64,000 nucleotides of DNA from Fredinandcohnia humi (GCF_001439915.1 NZ_LMBW01000014.1:1-64000), one strand, 5' to 3'; shown: positions 1-9,016, counted from the stretch's first letter. Notes: a model not told the origin generated them from the letters alone. Numbers and translations are program-made.

Positions 1-70
1 TAACAGTTCCTACTGCCAAGCCTGTAGTGGACTTTCACCACCAAGTTATAGCCCATGCCGGGCGCACTAC

Positions 71-97
71 AAAAAAGACAAGGCTAATCACCTTGTC
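71..97 (-). terminator. intrinsic terminator of the large catabolic cluster
   Basis: A 7-bp perfect stem (77-83 with 91-97) encloses a 7-nt loop. On the minus strand it is followed by six U residues (71-76). It lies 13 nt past the stop codon of the esterase gene and so ends the minus-strand cluster. Bases 1-70 carry an open plus-strand frame that stops at 116-118; I could not assign it. Confidence 0.8.
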
Positions 98-109
98 AAA
101 ATATCATTT

Positions 110-1042
110 CTACAATAGATCTGATTTTAAAAATTCTCCTGTTTGCTTATAAACATCTTTATATTCATCAAGATGTGTGAATTTACCTAGGAACCCATGA
201 GTTACCCCTTCATATCTTTTTAATTCAACGGGAACTCCTGATTTTTTTAAATTCGCAGCAAATAGCTCACCTTCATCACGGAATGGGTCGTATTCCGCTG
301 TGACAACAAGTCCTGATGGAAGGTGTTCTAAATTCTCTTCTCGAATTGGCGAAACTAGCGGATTATCTGTATCTACGTCACCTAGTAAATAAAAAGAGTT
401 ATGTTCAGCTAATGAGTCACTTTCAACGAAATAGCCTTTTCCATTTTCGATTAAGGATGGATAACGGAACTCACTGAAATCCAGATCCAACGATGGATAG
501 AATAATACTTGCTTTGTGATCGTAAATTCTTTTTTGTCACGCGCCAGATAAGAAACAGCTGCAACTAGGTTCCCTCCTGAGCTATCCCCAGCGATGGCAA
601 GGTTTTTGCCATCCCATTTCAATTCTTCCTGATGCTCGGTTGCCCATTTTGTTACATTATAGCAATCTTCTAGTCCGGCGGGAAAAGGATGCTCAGGTGC
701 AAGGCGGTAATCAACAGAAATGATTTTATAGCCTGATTCCATACTAATTGGTCGAACGACTTCATCATGACTCTCAATACTTCCTGAGAAAAAGGCACCG
801 CCGTGGAAATACACTAATAGTGGATAAGAATCACCTTCATGAGGTGTATAAATTCTTACAGGAATATCTGCTTCTGGTGTCGAAACAGTCTTATCTTCAA
901 TCTCATAAACTTGTACACGTTCTTCAACAGGTAAAATGGGTGCATCAAAAATCTTTCGATGTTCTTCTGGAATGATTTTATATTTCTCATCGGATACTGG
1001 AATCGAATCTATGACTTTTTTTATCACTGGATGTAATGGCAT
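110..1042 (-). CDS. alpha/beta hydrolase, hormone-sensitive-lipase-type esterase
   Basis: Predicted cytoplasmic carboxylester hydrolase of 310 aa, normal length for the HSL (acetyl esterase/Aes) family. The oxyanion-hole motif HGGAF is at residues 80-84 and the nucleophile motif GDSSGGN at 152-158 (Ser154). D252 and H282 complete the expected triad. The start is set by AGGAGG 8 nt upstream of the ATG. It is the last gene of the minus-strand catabolic cluster, 105 nt after the FAD monooxygenase, with a terminator right behind it. The natural ester substrate cannot be read from sequence; the context suggests hydrolysis of an ester intermediate. Family assignment is firm, pathway role is inference. 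Confidence 0.9.
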   Translation of the reverse strand: MPLHPVIKKVIDSIPVSDEKYKIIPEEHRKIFDAPILPVEERVQVYEIEDKTVSTPEADIPVRIYTPHEGDSYPLLVYFHGGAFFSGSIESHDEVVRPISMESGYKIISVDYRLAPEHPFPAGLEDCYNVTKWATEHQEELKWDGKNLAIAGDSSGGNLVAAVSYLARDKKEFTITKQVLFYPSLDLDFSEFRYPSLIENGKGYFVESDSLAEHNSFYLLGDVDTDNPLVSPIREENLEHLPSGLVVTAEYDPFRDEGELFAANLKKSGVPVELKRYEGVTHGFLGKFTHLDEYKDVYKQTGEFLKSDLL

Positions 1043-1116
1043 CTAGTAAACCTCCTCATTTCAAACGTTCTCACTTCTACTAGAACATATCATCTTTCAT
1101 CTAAAAATTCATATAA

Positions 1117-1140
1117 AGGAGGCTGAGAATTCAGCCCCCT
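1117..1140 (-). terminator. hairpin between monooxygenase and esterase genes
   Basis: Inverted repeat GGCTGA-GAAT-TCAGCC (1121-1126 / 1131-1136), extended by flanking A/G and C/T pairs. It starts 7 nt after the monooxygenase stop. On the minus strand it is followed by an A/T-rich tract without a long U run, so it may be a weak terminator or an mRNA-processing or stabilising hairpin. Confidence 0.45.
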
Positions 1141-1147
1141 GTTCAAA

Positions 1148-2248
1148 TTAAAAATAGTCTTTCTCTGTTAAAACACTTTCCATCTCTAGTTTTGGGAATA
1201 CACGTGATAGCTGTTGATAAATCGTTGTAAGCTGCTTTCTCTGAGCCTCATATTTTTGCAATGCTTCCGGAATGGTCTCTGATTCACGAATGGCGACGGC
1301 TAATGCACCTGCATCTTGGAGTGCCGCATTTGCACCTTGGCCGATATTGTGAAGCATGGCATGAGCAGCATCCCCTACCAGTGTTACGCAATTTGTGCTC
1401 CAGCGATCAAGTGGATCAATATCATATAATGCACGACAAGTGAAATCTTCGAGTGTTAGATTTTCTACGATTTTAATCATTGCCGGACTAAAATTCTTTA
1501 CTGAATCTAATATCATTTGTTTTGTTACTACAGGTCTAACAGCAGAATCTGTTGATGGTGCCGTAATATCAAGGGATACTTGTTTTCGAAGCTGTAATGG
1601 CAAGAAATAAACTTGGACATCTCCTTCGATTGCAATGCGGAGATTATTTTCTTCCGAAACCCATCCATATGTTTGTTCATCCTTCACAAGTAGCCGATAG
1701 GCATGGTAGCCAGAATAGACAGGCTTACTTTCACCGAAAATTTTATCCCGAACTACGGAACGGATACCATCTGCACCAATTACCAAGTCTGCTTCAACAG
1801 AATGACCGTTTTCAAAATGAATTTCAACATGATTTTCATGATGAATAATCGATGAACAACGATGACTCAAATGAACCTGTTCTGGCGGTAATTGGGCAAT
1901 TAGTGCGTCTAATAAGTCAGCCCGATGAACGAATCGTGTATAGCGCTCATCTTGATTCTCTGACATAGCCGGCCATCTTTCCTTACTATGTGTTTCACCT
2001 GCACCAGTTAGAAGTTCCATATAGTCACTATGTGTAGTTACCTTTTCAAGAGCGTCATATGCGCCCCAATCTTTGAAATATTTAATGGTTGGCGGACGTA
2101 ATCCAATACCTGCACCAACCTCTTTTAGCTCCGGTGCTTGCTCATACACTTCTGCACGAATTCCTTCCTTTTGCAATGCAACCGCAACAGCTGCACCACC
2201 GATACCGCCTCCAATAATGACTACTCGTAATTCAGATTTCGCTTTCAT
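1148..2248 (-). CDS. FAD-dependent aromatic-ring monooxygenase (salicylate hydroxylase-like)
   Basis: Group A flavoprotein monooxygenase of 366 aa. Three fingerprints are visible: the GGGIGG dinucleotide fold at residues 13-18, the GADG motif at about 158-161, and GDAAHAM at 292-298. Family members insert one hydroxyl into aromatic acids using NAD(P)H (salicylate, 6-hydroxynicotinate, 3-hydroxybenzoate hydroxylases). I chose the ATG at 2248 because AGGAGG lies 8 nt upstream; a start 19 codons earlier has no such site. A 238-nt gap with its own palindrome separates it from the GntR gene, so it may have its own promoter. The substrate is unknown. It differs from the second hydroxylase at 17173-18384. 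Confidence 0.9.
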   Translation of the reverse strand: MKAKSELRVVIIGGGIGGAAVAVALQKEGIRAEVYEQAPELKEVGAGIGLRPPTIKYFKDWGAYDALEKVTTHSDYMELLTGAGETHSKERWPAMSENQDERYTRFVHRADLLDALIAQLPPEQVHLSHRCSSIIHHENHVEIHFENGHSVEADLVIGADGIRSVVRDKIFGESKPVYSGYHAYRLLVKDEQTYGWVSEENNLRIAIEGDVQVYFLPLQLRKQVSLDITAPSTDSAVRPVVTKQMILDSVKNFSPAMIKIVENLTLEDFTCRALYDIDPLDRWSTNCVTLVGDAAHAMLHNIGQGANAALQDAGALAVAIRESETIPEALQKYEAQRKQLTTIYQQLSRVFPKLEMESVLTEKDYF

Positions 2249-2376
2249 ACAAATTCCCTCCTGTTTCCGAATTATTTTTTTAAACGAAAAGACGACCGCT
2301 ATCATGATGGAAAAGAAAATTGAGTTACGAGTATCATTACAGGCTTCGGTGTAAGCGGTTAAATTTCCGTTTTTAT

Positions 2377-2390
2377 AAACAATATTGTTT
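2377..2390. promoter_or_regulatory. 14-bp palindrome upstream of FAD monooxygenase (candidate operator)
   Basis: AAACAATATTGTTT is a perfect palindrome about 130 bp before the monooxygenase start, next to a -10-like TATAAA on the minus strand. A related AACAATATTATAA lies in the spacer of the main cluster promoter (11265-11291). The shared half-site suggests one regulator, plausibly the cluster's GntR protein. The motif is A/T-rich and could recur by chance. Confidence 0.35.
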
Positions 2391-2408
2391 GTTTTAATTC
2401 ACATATGC

Positions 2409-2453
2409 TGCCAATAGATTTATAGAAAATGACCGTCACTAAATCTATTGGCA
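2409..2453. terminator. 14-bp perfect inverted repeat downstream of the GntR gene
   Basis: TGCCAATAGATTTA (2409-2422) is matched exactly by its reverse complement at 2440-2453 across a 17-nt loop. It begins 33 nt past the GntR stop codon. No U-run follows on the minus strand, so an intrinsic terminator is possible but not typical; an operator or RNA-stabilising stem is an alternative. Confidence 0.5.
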
Positions 2454-2486
2454 CTATTTAATTTCACCAGCAAATGCAATCATAAT

Positions 2487-3236
2487 TTAACGATTTACTG
2501 TAAAAGAAAACTTATAATCGTCAGCTATATTTACAGCTTTCCTCCAGCCAACAAGTTGATTACTACGTGTGTATAATTTCGTTTCCATGACAAGAACTGG
2601 ATCTCCGGGGTCAAAACCTAAAATTTTTGCTTCTTCTTCTTTCGTAGCTGATGCATAGATTTGATGATCACCTCGAGAGATAGAGATTCCCAAATCACTT
2701 TCTAGTAATTCAAAAACACTTTCCACTTGCTTAAGTTCCCGTATAGTTGGATTAAATTCTTCTGGAACGTCCAAATAAGTTTGTGCCCAAGCAAGAGGGC
2801 GCTTGTCTAAAAGTATCAAACGAGAGACTCGTAAAATCTTAACATCACCGTTTAGACGAAGAACCCCGCGTAATTCATCAGTCGGCACCACTCTCTCGAT
2901 ACCTAAAATTTTCGAACGAACATCTGCACCTTGCTGACGAAGGTAGCTAACCAAACCTCCTAATTGTAAGTTTGGCGGATGAACGGGTAATTCTTGCACA
3001 GGAAATGTTCCTTTAGAACGTTCCCGGTACACATATCCCTCATCAGCTAGCTCCTTTAACGCTTGCCGTACCGGTGCCCGACTCACATGGAATCGGCGAG
3101 TGAGTTCGCCCTCCGTGATAAATGGACTTCCCGCCTCACTATCTTGCAGCTCATCAATAAGGATTTCTTTAATTTGTTTATACAGTGGAATCGACGAATT
3201 CCGATCAATAAAATTTCTTTTCATTACTTTCCTCAT
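2487..3236 (-). CDS. GntR-family transcriptional regulator with UTRA (HutC-type) domain
   Basis: A 249-aa DNA-binding repressor of the HutC subfamily. An N-terminal winged helix-turn-helix (about residues 10-75, 'PLYKQIKEIL...VSRAPVRQALKELADEGYVYRERSKGT') is followed by a UTRA ligand-binding domain to the C terminus. Its ATG overlaps the stop of the CoA-transferase subunit B gene (ATGA), so the two are translationally coupled. An internal ATG at 3224 has a better-placed GAGG and may be the real start. A regulator inside the operon implies that it senses a substrate or intermediate of the cluster and autoregulates; the effector is unknown. Confidence 0.9.
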   Translation of the reverse strand: MRKVMKRNFIDRNSSIPLYKQIKEILIDELQDSEAGSPFITEGELTRRFHVSRAPVRQALKELADEGYVYRERSKGTFPVQELPVHPPNLQLGGLVSYLRQQGADVRSKILGIERVVPTDELRGVLRLNGDVKILRVSRLILLDKRPLAWAQTYLDVPEEFNPTIRELKQVESVFELLESDLGISISRGDHQIYASATKEEEAKILGFDPGDPVLVMETKLYTRSNQLVGWRKAVNIADDYKFSFTVNR

Positions 3237-3925
3237 TCATGCAACCCTAGAATAGTAGATTTTTCTTGATAGGACTCTGATCGTTTTAGTGGAGCGCCCG
3301 TTTTTTCTTGTACATATTCAAAGGTTATGTCAGGCGCAAGTTCCTTTACAACAAGACCCTGCTCCGTCACATCAATGATTGCTAGATTTGTATAAATACG
3401 ATCTACACAGTGACTCGCTGTTAGTGGATACGTACATTCCTCAACAATTTTTGACTCCCCTTTTTTTGTGGTATGCTGCATGAAAAGGAAAACACGCTTA
3501 CTGCCAACTGTTAAGTCCATTGCTCCCCCAACACGTCCTAGCGGATCCTTGGGAAGCTTCCAACTAGCGAGATCCCCATCCTGGGAAACCTGGAAGGCAC
3601 CGAGGACTGCGGCATCAAGATGACCACCGCGAATCATCGCAAATGAGTCCGCTTGTGAAAAATAGGAACCACCGGGCATTAATGTAATAGGTTCCTTGCC
3701 TGCATTTACTAGATCCATATCTTCTTCACCTGGTTCAGGTTTCGGCCCTAATCCAAGGAGACCATTCTCACTGTGTAAAATAATTTCACGACCCTCTGGT
3801 ATATACTCCGCCACTATAGTTGGTAAACCAATCCCAAGGTTTACGAACCAGCCATCTTCAAGGTCTAGAGCTACACGAGCAGCTAATTCCTGCATCGACC
3901 AACCCATTTTTTTATCATTACTCAT
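3233..3925 (-). CDS. 3-oxoacid CoA-transferase, subunit B
   Basis: Beta subunit (230 aa) of a family I CoA-transferase (ScoB/PcaJ/AtoA type). The catalytic-glutamate motif SENGLLGLG is present at about residues 53-60. These enzymes move CoA from succinyl-CoA or acetyl-CoA to a 3-oxo acid, commonly the activation step before thiolysis in aromatic acid and ketone-body breakdown. Its start overlaps the end of subunit A by 8 nt, typical of the A-B pair. The thiolase-fold gene upstream suggests a CoA-ester branch. Acceptor specificity (acetoacetate, 3-oxoadipate or another) cannot be told from sequence alone. Confidence 0.93.
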   Translation of the reverse strand: MSNDKKMGWSMQELAARVALDLEDGWFVNLGIGLPTIVAEYIPEGREIILHSENGLLGLGPKPEPGEEDMDLVNAGKEPITLMPGGSYFSQADSFAMIRGGHLDAAVLGAFQVSQDGDLASWKLPKDPLGRVGGAMDLTVGSKRVFLFMQHTTKKGESKIVEECTYPLTASHCVDRIYTNLAIIDVTEQGLVVKELAPDITFEYVQEKTGAPLKRSESYQEKSTILGLHE

Positions 3926-4613
3926 TCACTAGTACCCTCCCCTCATGTTGCGGTTCAATTTGTACTAAGCGATGTACGAAAACACTCGGAGATACAATTA
4001 CCTCTGGATCAATTTCGCCTACTTCGACGATTTCATCTACTTCAGCAATAGTGATTTTCGCTGCTGTCGCCATGACGGGGTTAAAGTTACGTTGAGTTTT
4101 GCGGTAAACCAGGTTCCCCCAACGGTCGGCTTTCTGACCTTTAATAAAAGCAAAATCACCTTTAATCGCTCGCTCCATCACATACTTCCGACCATCAAAT
4201 TCCTGTATTGGTTTATTTTCTCCAAGTTCAGTATTAACAGCTGTGGCAGTGTAGAAGGCCGGGATGCCAGCTCCCCCTGCACGGATACGCTCTGCTAAAG
4301 TACCCTGCGGGGAAATTTCAAGATCAATTTCCCCTTTTGCAAGACGATTAATGAGGTCGTCTGCATGTGGACCTACTGGGAATGAACAGATGATCTTTTT
4401 CACTTGATTGTTACTTATCAGTGCTGCAACACCGTCGCTAACGGCACCAATATTATTTGACACAACCGTAAGATCCTTTGCTCCCTGTTCGACAAGAGCA
4501 GCGATGAGCTGTGATGGAAGTCCGCTTCCGCCAAATCCCCCAACAAGCAAGGTTGCTCCATCATGGATATCGGCAACCGCTTGTTTAAATGTTTCAAACC
4601 TTTTCTGAATCAC
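3918..4613 (-). CDS. 3-oxoacid CoA-transferase, subunit A
   Basis: Alpha subunit (231 aa) of the same family I CoA-transferase (ScoA/PcaI/AtoD type). The glycine-rich CoA-binding signature GGFGGSGLPSQLI is near residue 24, and a GGAGIPAFYT segment lies mid-protein, both usual in the family. It pairs with the overlapping downstream subunit B; the A2B2 tetramer is the known active form. It starts 16 nt after the metallo-hydrolase gene, inside the same operon. The role as activator of an oxoacid produced by the cluster is inference. Confidence 0.93.
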   Translation of the reverse strand: MIQKRFETFKQAVADIHDGATLLVGGFGGSGLPSQLIAALVEQGAKDLTVVSNNIGAVSDGVAALISNNQVKKIICSFPVGPHADDLINRLAKGEIDLEISPQGTLAERIRAGGAGIPAFYTATAVNTELGENKPIQEFDGRKYVMERAIKGDFAFIKGQKADRWGNLVYRKTQRNFNPVMATAAKITIAEVDEIVEVGEIDPEVIVSPSVFVHRLVQIEPQHEGRVLVNE

Positions 4614-4629
4614 TTAGAATTTCCCCCTT

Positions 4630-5562
4630 TCATTTAAGTTCTTTCTGGTAGCCATTCATCGTCACAAAAAACGCACATGGCAGATTTCGTGGGTCACCGG
4701 TATAACCAATTTCCTCCGCAATTGACCCGAATGGTCCATATAATCCATCGCTATTTGCAGGTTTTTCCTGATTTTCCGAGAGGTGACGCTTTACAATTCC
4801 TGCTAGCCTCGCATCCATATCAAGGCTTTCTTGTAAAGCAGCGGAAACAGCATCTCCCTCAAGTTGGGGAATGACAACCTCATCTCTTGCATTTCTAAAG
4901 GGATGCCCTAAATATAAACGCTTCGGACGCACCACTTTAAGAAGATGCTGTACACTTTTTCGATAAAGCGTCGGATATTCAATCGTAGGAATTCCACTTC
5001 TTTCCCCGCCGTACATTTGGACAGCATCCGCAGCAAAAGCCCAATTAAGTCCATCCAGAACAAAGGTTACAGATCCGATTGAGTGCCCGGGTGTTTCCAC
5101 GACAGTTATCGATACATCTCCACCTAAAGAAATTTGATCGCCATCAACCACTTCAAGTGTGGGTTCCAAATCCTCGCTAATATCATTCAACATCATGGAA
5201 ATATGCTTCTCATGAAGTTCTGGATCAACAAATTTTCCTTGAAGCTGTTTGTAATCTGTAATATGTGTATTACGGTTGCGCAGTAGGTCAGCATCCTTTT
5301 TCGGAATCACGATTTCTGCACGTTGACCTGTTCTTTCCCAAACCGCCCTTGCACCACCAAGATGATCCACATGTCCATGTGTAAGCAGAATCCAACGAAT
5401 ATCTTCCATCTTTACACCATGTTCTGCTAAAGTTGGTTCAATAGCCCCAATAGCCGATGAAGCAACGCCCGTATCAACTAATGCAGGCTCTGGTGCATCG
5501 ATATAATATGCCCAAGCGGAAATGGGTCCAAATTTACATTCAATCGGAATAACTTTTACCAT
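4630..5562 (-). CDS. metallo-beta-lactamase-fold hydrolase (glyoxalase II-like)
   Basis: A 310-aa member of the MBL superfamily. The metal-binding motif THGHVDH is at residues 61-67, ETPGHS follows in the middle, then an AADAV segment and GHPF. Together these give a complete Zn/Fe binuclear site. Family members hydrolyse thioesters, lactones, esters or phosphodiesters. The C-terminal part (about residues 220-310) carries a helical region seen in thioesterase or lactonase-like relatives. It lies between the CocE-type hydrolase and the CoA-transferase genes, so a thioesterase or lactonase step is plausible. No specific substrate can be assigned. Confidence 0.85.
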   Translation of the reverse strand: MVKVIPIECKFGPISAWAYYIDAPEPALVDTGVASSAIGAIEPTLAEHGVKMEDIRWILLTHGHVDHLGGARAVWERTGQRAEIVIPKKDADLLRNRNTHITDYKQLQGKFVDPELHEKHISMMLNDISEDLEPTLEVVDGDQISLGGDVSITVVETPGHSIGSVTFVLDGLNWAFAADAVQMYGGERSGIPTIEYPTLYRKSVQHLLKVVRPKRLYLGHPFRNARDEVVIPQLEGDAVSAALQESLDMDARLAGIVKRHLSENQEKPANSDGLYGPFGSIAEEIGYTGDPRNLPCAFFVTMNGYQKELK

Positions 5563-5613
5563 TTTTCCACCCCTAATGAGTAATCATCGTGAATTCACAG
5601 TTCTCCCGATATT

Positions 5614-7317
5614 TTAATGATTCGTAGTGTCAATTCCTTTGGGGATTACTGGTAAAACAAGTCGTGATGGATGATCTGCATCCCGATAGATTTTATGCAT
5701 CGTTGCACGTCCACTTGGTAAGTGGTAGCTATCTGGCGGTAATAATTTTGCATCTTCGCCATCAAGCGGTTCGTTACATGCAAGCTCTAATTCAACCCGA
5801 TGCCCTGGTTTAATTAAGAAAGAGAATGGATATAAGCGAATCGCATACTCAATAATTTCACCTGTCGGTACAGGAATTGCTCTGTTATGTGGATGCCATG
5901 GCTCACCGTATGTTGATTTTTCTTCATCTAGTTCACGGTGAGATGCTTTTAAATAACCTGATGTCATTAATGTTCGCTTGCCGCTTGGATCTACATCATA
6001 AAGCTTCGCAATGAAGTTTGTATCATCTGTATCAATTTCTGCAAAAAGATATAATGCCCCAGTACCTGTCATTTCTACTTCTTCGCGGAATTTATCCGTT
6101 GACCATTTCAGGTTTTCTGATATTGTTGTTACGGTTAATGGTGCTTGATAAAAGCCATCTGGATGTGCATATTCAGATGTTAGCGGTTCACGTTTCTCAC
6201 TAATTTTATGGCGAGGACGTAGGTAGAAATCTTTATGTTCTGTATTTGGTAATGGCCATTGTTGTTCTTTGCGCCACTTATTAGAGCCTTCTACAGAGAA
6301 CTGAACAGTTGGTTCGTCCATTATGCCTGTGTCGATCCCTTTTAACCAATAGTCATACCAACGGAACATTTCGTCATGGCATTCATGGAATGGTCTTTCT
6401 AACATTGGTGGAAACGCTTGAATTTCAAGCATCTTCACGCCCTGGACACGATGGAAGCATTCAATCGTTCCTTCAACATTCCATCCGCGTCCCCATTTTG
6501 CTTGGAAGTAGACAGGAATATCAACCTTATTTGCTGCATCGATTGCACTATTTTCTCGCCAGAATGGACCATCTAGAGGATTTAATAAGTAATCCATCCA
6601 TAATTCATGCCGGTCTTGGTAATGTAAAAGGTGAACAAAGTCTGACCAATGCGCAATATCTGGGTCATTTAGGCGCTCCTGCGTTATACGTTGCAGTTCT
6701 TCCGGAGAATACACTTTTGAGCTCTTACTTGATACATTATTAAACGCATTCCCACTGTCACCACCGCGTCCTTCTCGAGAAGCGCGTGGCATTAGCCACA
6801 TGATCCCGCCGTGATAACATAATTCGTAAAGGTCGAAATGACCACCATTTGCGAAAATCGCTTTTAAGTGTGGCGGTTTTTCCGCTGCACCTAAAATTTG
6901 AATAGATGCGAAGTAGGAAATGCCGATCATTCCAACGTTTCCGTCGCACCAATCTTGCTCGGCCATCCATTCAACAATGTCGTAAATATCTTTACCGTCA
7001 CCATGACCACCTGAATTATAGTTACCACACATTTCACCTTCAGAGTGACCTGTACCACGTACGTCAGCGATAATATGTGCATAGCCATTTTTGACAACAG
7101 CACGGATATCTCCTGCCTCGATTGCACCATTCCAAAGATGACTTGGACGTGCTTGTGGAGGTAATGTTAACGCTTGTGCCTGAAGTTCTTTACCGTATGG
7201 GCTTAGAGCAAGTAACGCAGGTACCTTTTCTGCACCATCCGGAAGGTAAATATCTGCTGCAATATGTACACCATCACGCATGGGAATACGTACATTCTTT
7301 TTGATTATCATGTTCAT
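5614..7317 (-). CDS. CocE/NonD family alpha/beta hydrolase (X-Pro dipeptidyl-peptidase-like)
   Basis: A 567-aa hydrolase of the CocE/NonD class. The N-terminal catalytic domain shows the leading 'IPMRDGVHIAADIY' strand, the YGKE and DVRGTGHSEG segments and the nucleophile motif GISYFA (Ser134). The C-terminal third has the jelly-roll domain typical of cocaine esterase and X-Pro dipeptidyl aminopeptidases. Relatives cleave esters or acyl-amino bonds; no signal peptide is seen, so it is cytoplasmic. It lies 51 nt downstream of a small gap in the same operon. Together with the second esterase and the lactonase-like proteins, this suggests an ester-rich substrate. Confidence 0.88.
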   Translation of the reverse strand: MNMIIKKNVRIPMRDGVHIAADIYLPDGAEKVPALLALSPYGKELQAQALTLPPQARPSHLWNGAIEAGDIRAVVKNGYAHIIADVRGTGHSEGEMCGNYNSGGHGDGKDIYDIVEWMAEQDWCDGNVGMIGISYFASIQILGAAEKPPHLKAIFANGGHFDLYELCYHGGIMWLMPRASREGRGGDSGNAFNNVSSKSSKVYSPEELQRITQERLNDPDIAHWSDFVHLLHYQDRHELWMDYLLNPLDGPFWRENSAIDAANKVDIPVYFQAKWGRGWNVEGTIECFHRVQGVKMLEIQAFPPMLERPFHECHDEMFRWYDYWLKGIDTGIMDEPTVQFSVEGSNKWRKEQQWPLPNTEHKDFYLRPRHKISEKREPLTSEYAHPDGFYQAPLTVTTISENLKWSTDKFREEVEMTGTGALYLFAEIDTDDTNFIAKLYDVDPSGKRTLMTSGYLKASHRELDEEKSTYGEPWHPHNRAIPVPTGEIIEYAIRLYPFSFLIKPGHRVELELACNEPLDGEDAKLLPPDSYHLPSGRATMHKIYRDADHPSRLVLPVIPKGIDTTNH

Positions 7318-7384
7318 TCTCTCCCCTTACGTATTTTTCGATCTATGAAATAGGTAAACTAATTTTGATAGATTGTTAGCCTTT

Positions 7385-7795
7385 TTAAGCGGGAGTAAAG
7401 CACGGAATAAATGGTCCTGAATGATCTTCGTCTCCACTTTGCTTGAATACTACTTTTACAGGTTGATTAATTTTAATCGTATCTAGGTCGCAATCAACCA
7501 AATTGGTCAAGACTCTCGGACCTTCATCGAGTTCAACAAAGCCGATCGCATACGGGACACCTCGGCGCATGACACTGTATGTATAGATGGTCCCCGTGCC
7601 TTTCGCTTCTGTCCAGGATGTTTTTTCACTGTGGCAAAAAGGACATAGTAAACGCGGATAAAAATGATATTCCTTACAATCGTCACACTGTTTTAGTAAT
7701 AGTTTTCCTTCTGAAGAGGCATCCCAAAATTCGGTAAGTTCCGGTTGAATCTCAGGAATGGCCATGGTTCTCGTTTGGTACATCGTTGCCATCAT
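7385..7795 (-). CDS. Zn-ribbon/OB-fold protein (DUF35), thiolase partner
   Basis: A 136-aa protein with an N-terminal zinc ribbon (C37-x2-C40 and C51-x2-C54, in 'QCDDCKEYHFYP...CPFCHS') and a C-terminal OB fold. In known systems (ChsH2 of steroid degradation, archaeal HMG-CoA synthase complexes) such DUF35 proteins bind a thiolase-fold partner and channel its acyl-CoA. Its ATG follows the stop codon of the thiolase-fold gene with no spacer, so the pair is translationally coupled. It is probably a non-catalytic subunit needed for activity of that partner. Confidence 0.9.
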   Translation of the reverse strand: MMATMYQTRTMAIPEIQPELTEFWDASSEGKLLLKQCDDCKEYHFYPRLLCPFCHSEKTSWTEAKGTGTIYTYSVMRRGVPYAIGFVELDEGPRVLTNLVDCDLDTIKINQPVKVVFKQSGDEDHSGPFIPCFTPA

Positions 7796-8965
7796 CTACA
7801 CCCTCTCTAAAATAAGAGTTGCACTACCATGACGACTAGCAAGCCCGCCACCAGTGCCGTGAACTAATGCAATGTCACAGTTTTCCACTTGAACCTTCGG
7901 ATGTGCTTCCTCGCGCAGCTGACGCACTGCCTCCAACACTTTCACGATACCGCCTCTTCCCGCGGGATGGTTGTTATTCAACCCGCCTCCATCGGTATTG
8001 ACCGGAAGCTTGCCAATCCCTGAAATTAAGTTCCCATCGGCCACAAACCTGCCGCCATCACCTTTTTTACAGAAACCTAAATCCTCAAGCTGCATCAAGA
8101 CCGTAATCGTGAAGCTGTCATATATGGATGCGTACTTAATATCTCGAGGTGTAATACCTGCCTCTTCGAACGCTTTCGGTCCAGACCATACTGCTCCAGA
8201 ATAGGTGAGATCTACTTTGCCGCCATTTAACCCTTTAGGTGACTCTCCGCTACCCATCACACGGATAAGTGGGCGTTTCAGACTTTTAGCAATTTCAGGC
8301 TTCACTACAACTAGAGCACCGCCACCATCACTAACAACACAGCAATCTAAACGGTGTAATGGGTCGGCAATCATCGGTGATTCAAGAACATCCTCAACTG
8401 TTACGACATTCCGAAGCATTGCATTGGGATTATATTGTGCATGATGTGAGGCTGCGACCTTAACCCATGCTAACTGTTCGCTCGTCGTTCCGTATTCGTG
8501 CATATGTCGCATCGCCGCCATCGCATATTCATTCACAGCTGTTGGTCCATAAGGAAGTTCAAATGGTGCATCTGGTACGTTTGACCCGACTACTTTTTGT
8601 TTCACACCACTTCTGCCTTCTGAACGTGGACGTCCTGCCATCGTAATTAAAGCAACATTGCATTTACCCGCTGCAATTGCTTGTGCCGCATGTGATACGT
8701 GAGCAATATACGATGACCCGCCTATTTCAGTTGAATCTACATGGCGTACATTGAGACCTAAATACTCAGCCATTGACAGAGCGCCACCAGGGGCATCCCC
8801 CGCACAAAAGTAGCCGTCAACATCTGCAAAGGTAAGTCCTGCATCTTCCAATGCTCCTTTGGCGCATTCAGCATGTAAAGCTGCAACGGATTTATCTGGT
8901 GCCTTACGTGCTGGGTGCTCAAAAGCTCCCACAATATAAGCCATACCTTTAATACTCATATTCAT
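7796..8965 (-). CDS. thiolase-fold protein of the SCP2/Ltp2 type, lacking the usual nucleophile Cys
   Basis: A 389-aa thiolase-superfamily protein. At the place where thiolases carry their reactive Cys this sequence has GGSSY (residues 82-86), so Ser appears to replace Cys. The later NNNHPAGRGG (His kept) and HGTGGG (H369) motifs are conserved. This pattern matches lipid-transfer-protein-like thiolases such as Ltp2, which act as retro-aldolases with a DUF35 partner rather than as thiolases. Its DUF35 partner is encoded directly downstream. I infer C-C cleavage of a beta-hydroxyacyl-CoA; true thiolysis is less likely. Substrate unknown. Confidence 0.88.
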   Translation of the reverse strand: MNMSIKGMAYIVGAFEHPARKAPDKSVAALHAECAKGALEDAGLTFADVDGYFCAGDAPGGALSMAEYLGLNVRHVDSTEIGGSSYIAHVSHAAQAIAAGKCNVALITMAGRPRSEGRSGVKQKVVGSNVPDAPFELPYGPTAVNEYAMAAMRHMHEYGTTSEQLAWVKVAASHHAQYNPNAMLRNVVTVEDVLESPMIADPLHRLDCCVVSDGGGALVVVKPEIAKSLKRPLIRVMGSGESPKGLNGGKVDLTYSGAVWSGPKAFEEAGITPRDIKYASIYDSFTITVLMQLEDLGFCKKGDGGRFVADGNLISGIGKLPVNTDGGGLNNNHPAGRGGIVKVLEAVRQLREEAHPKVQVENCDIALVHGTGGGLASRHGSATLILERV

Positions 8966-9016
8966 TAACCTCCGCTAATCCTATTGACTAAACAACAATG
9001 TTGAAGCAAGTTTAAG

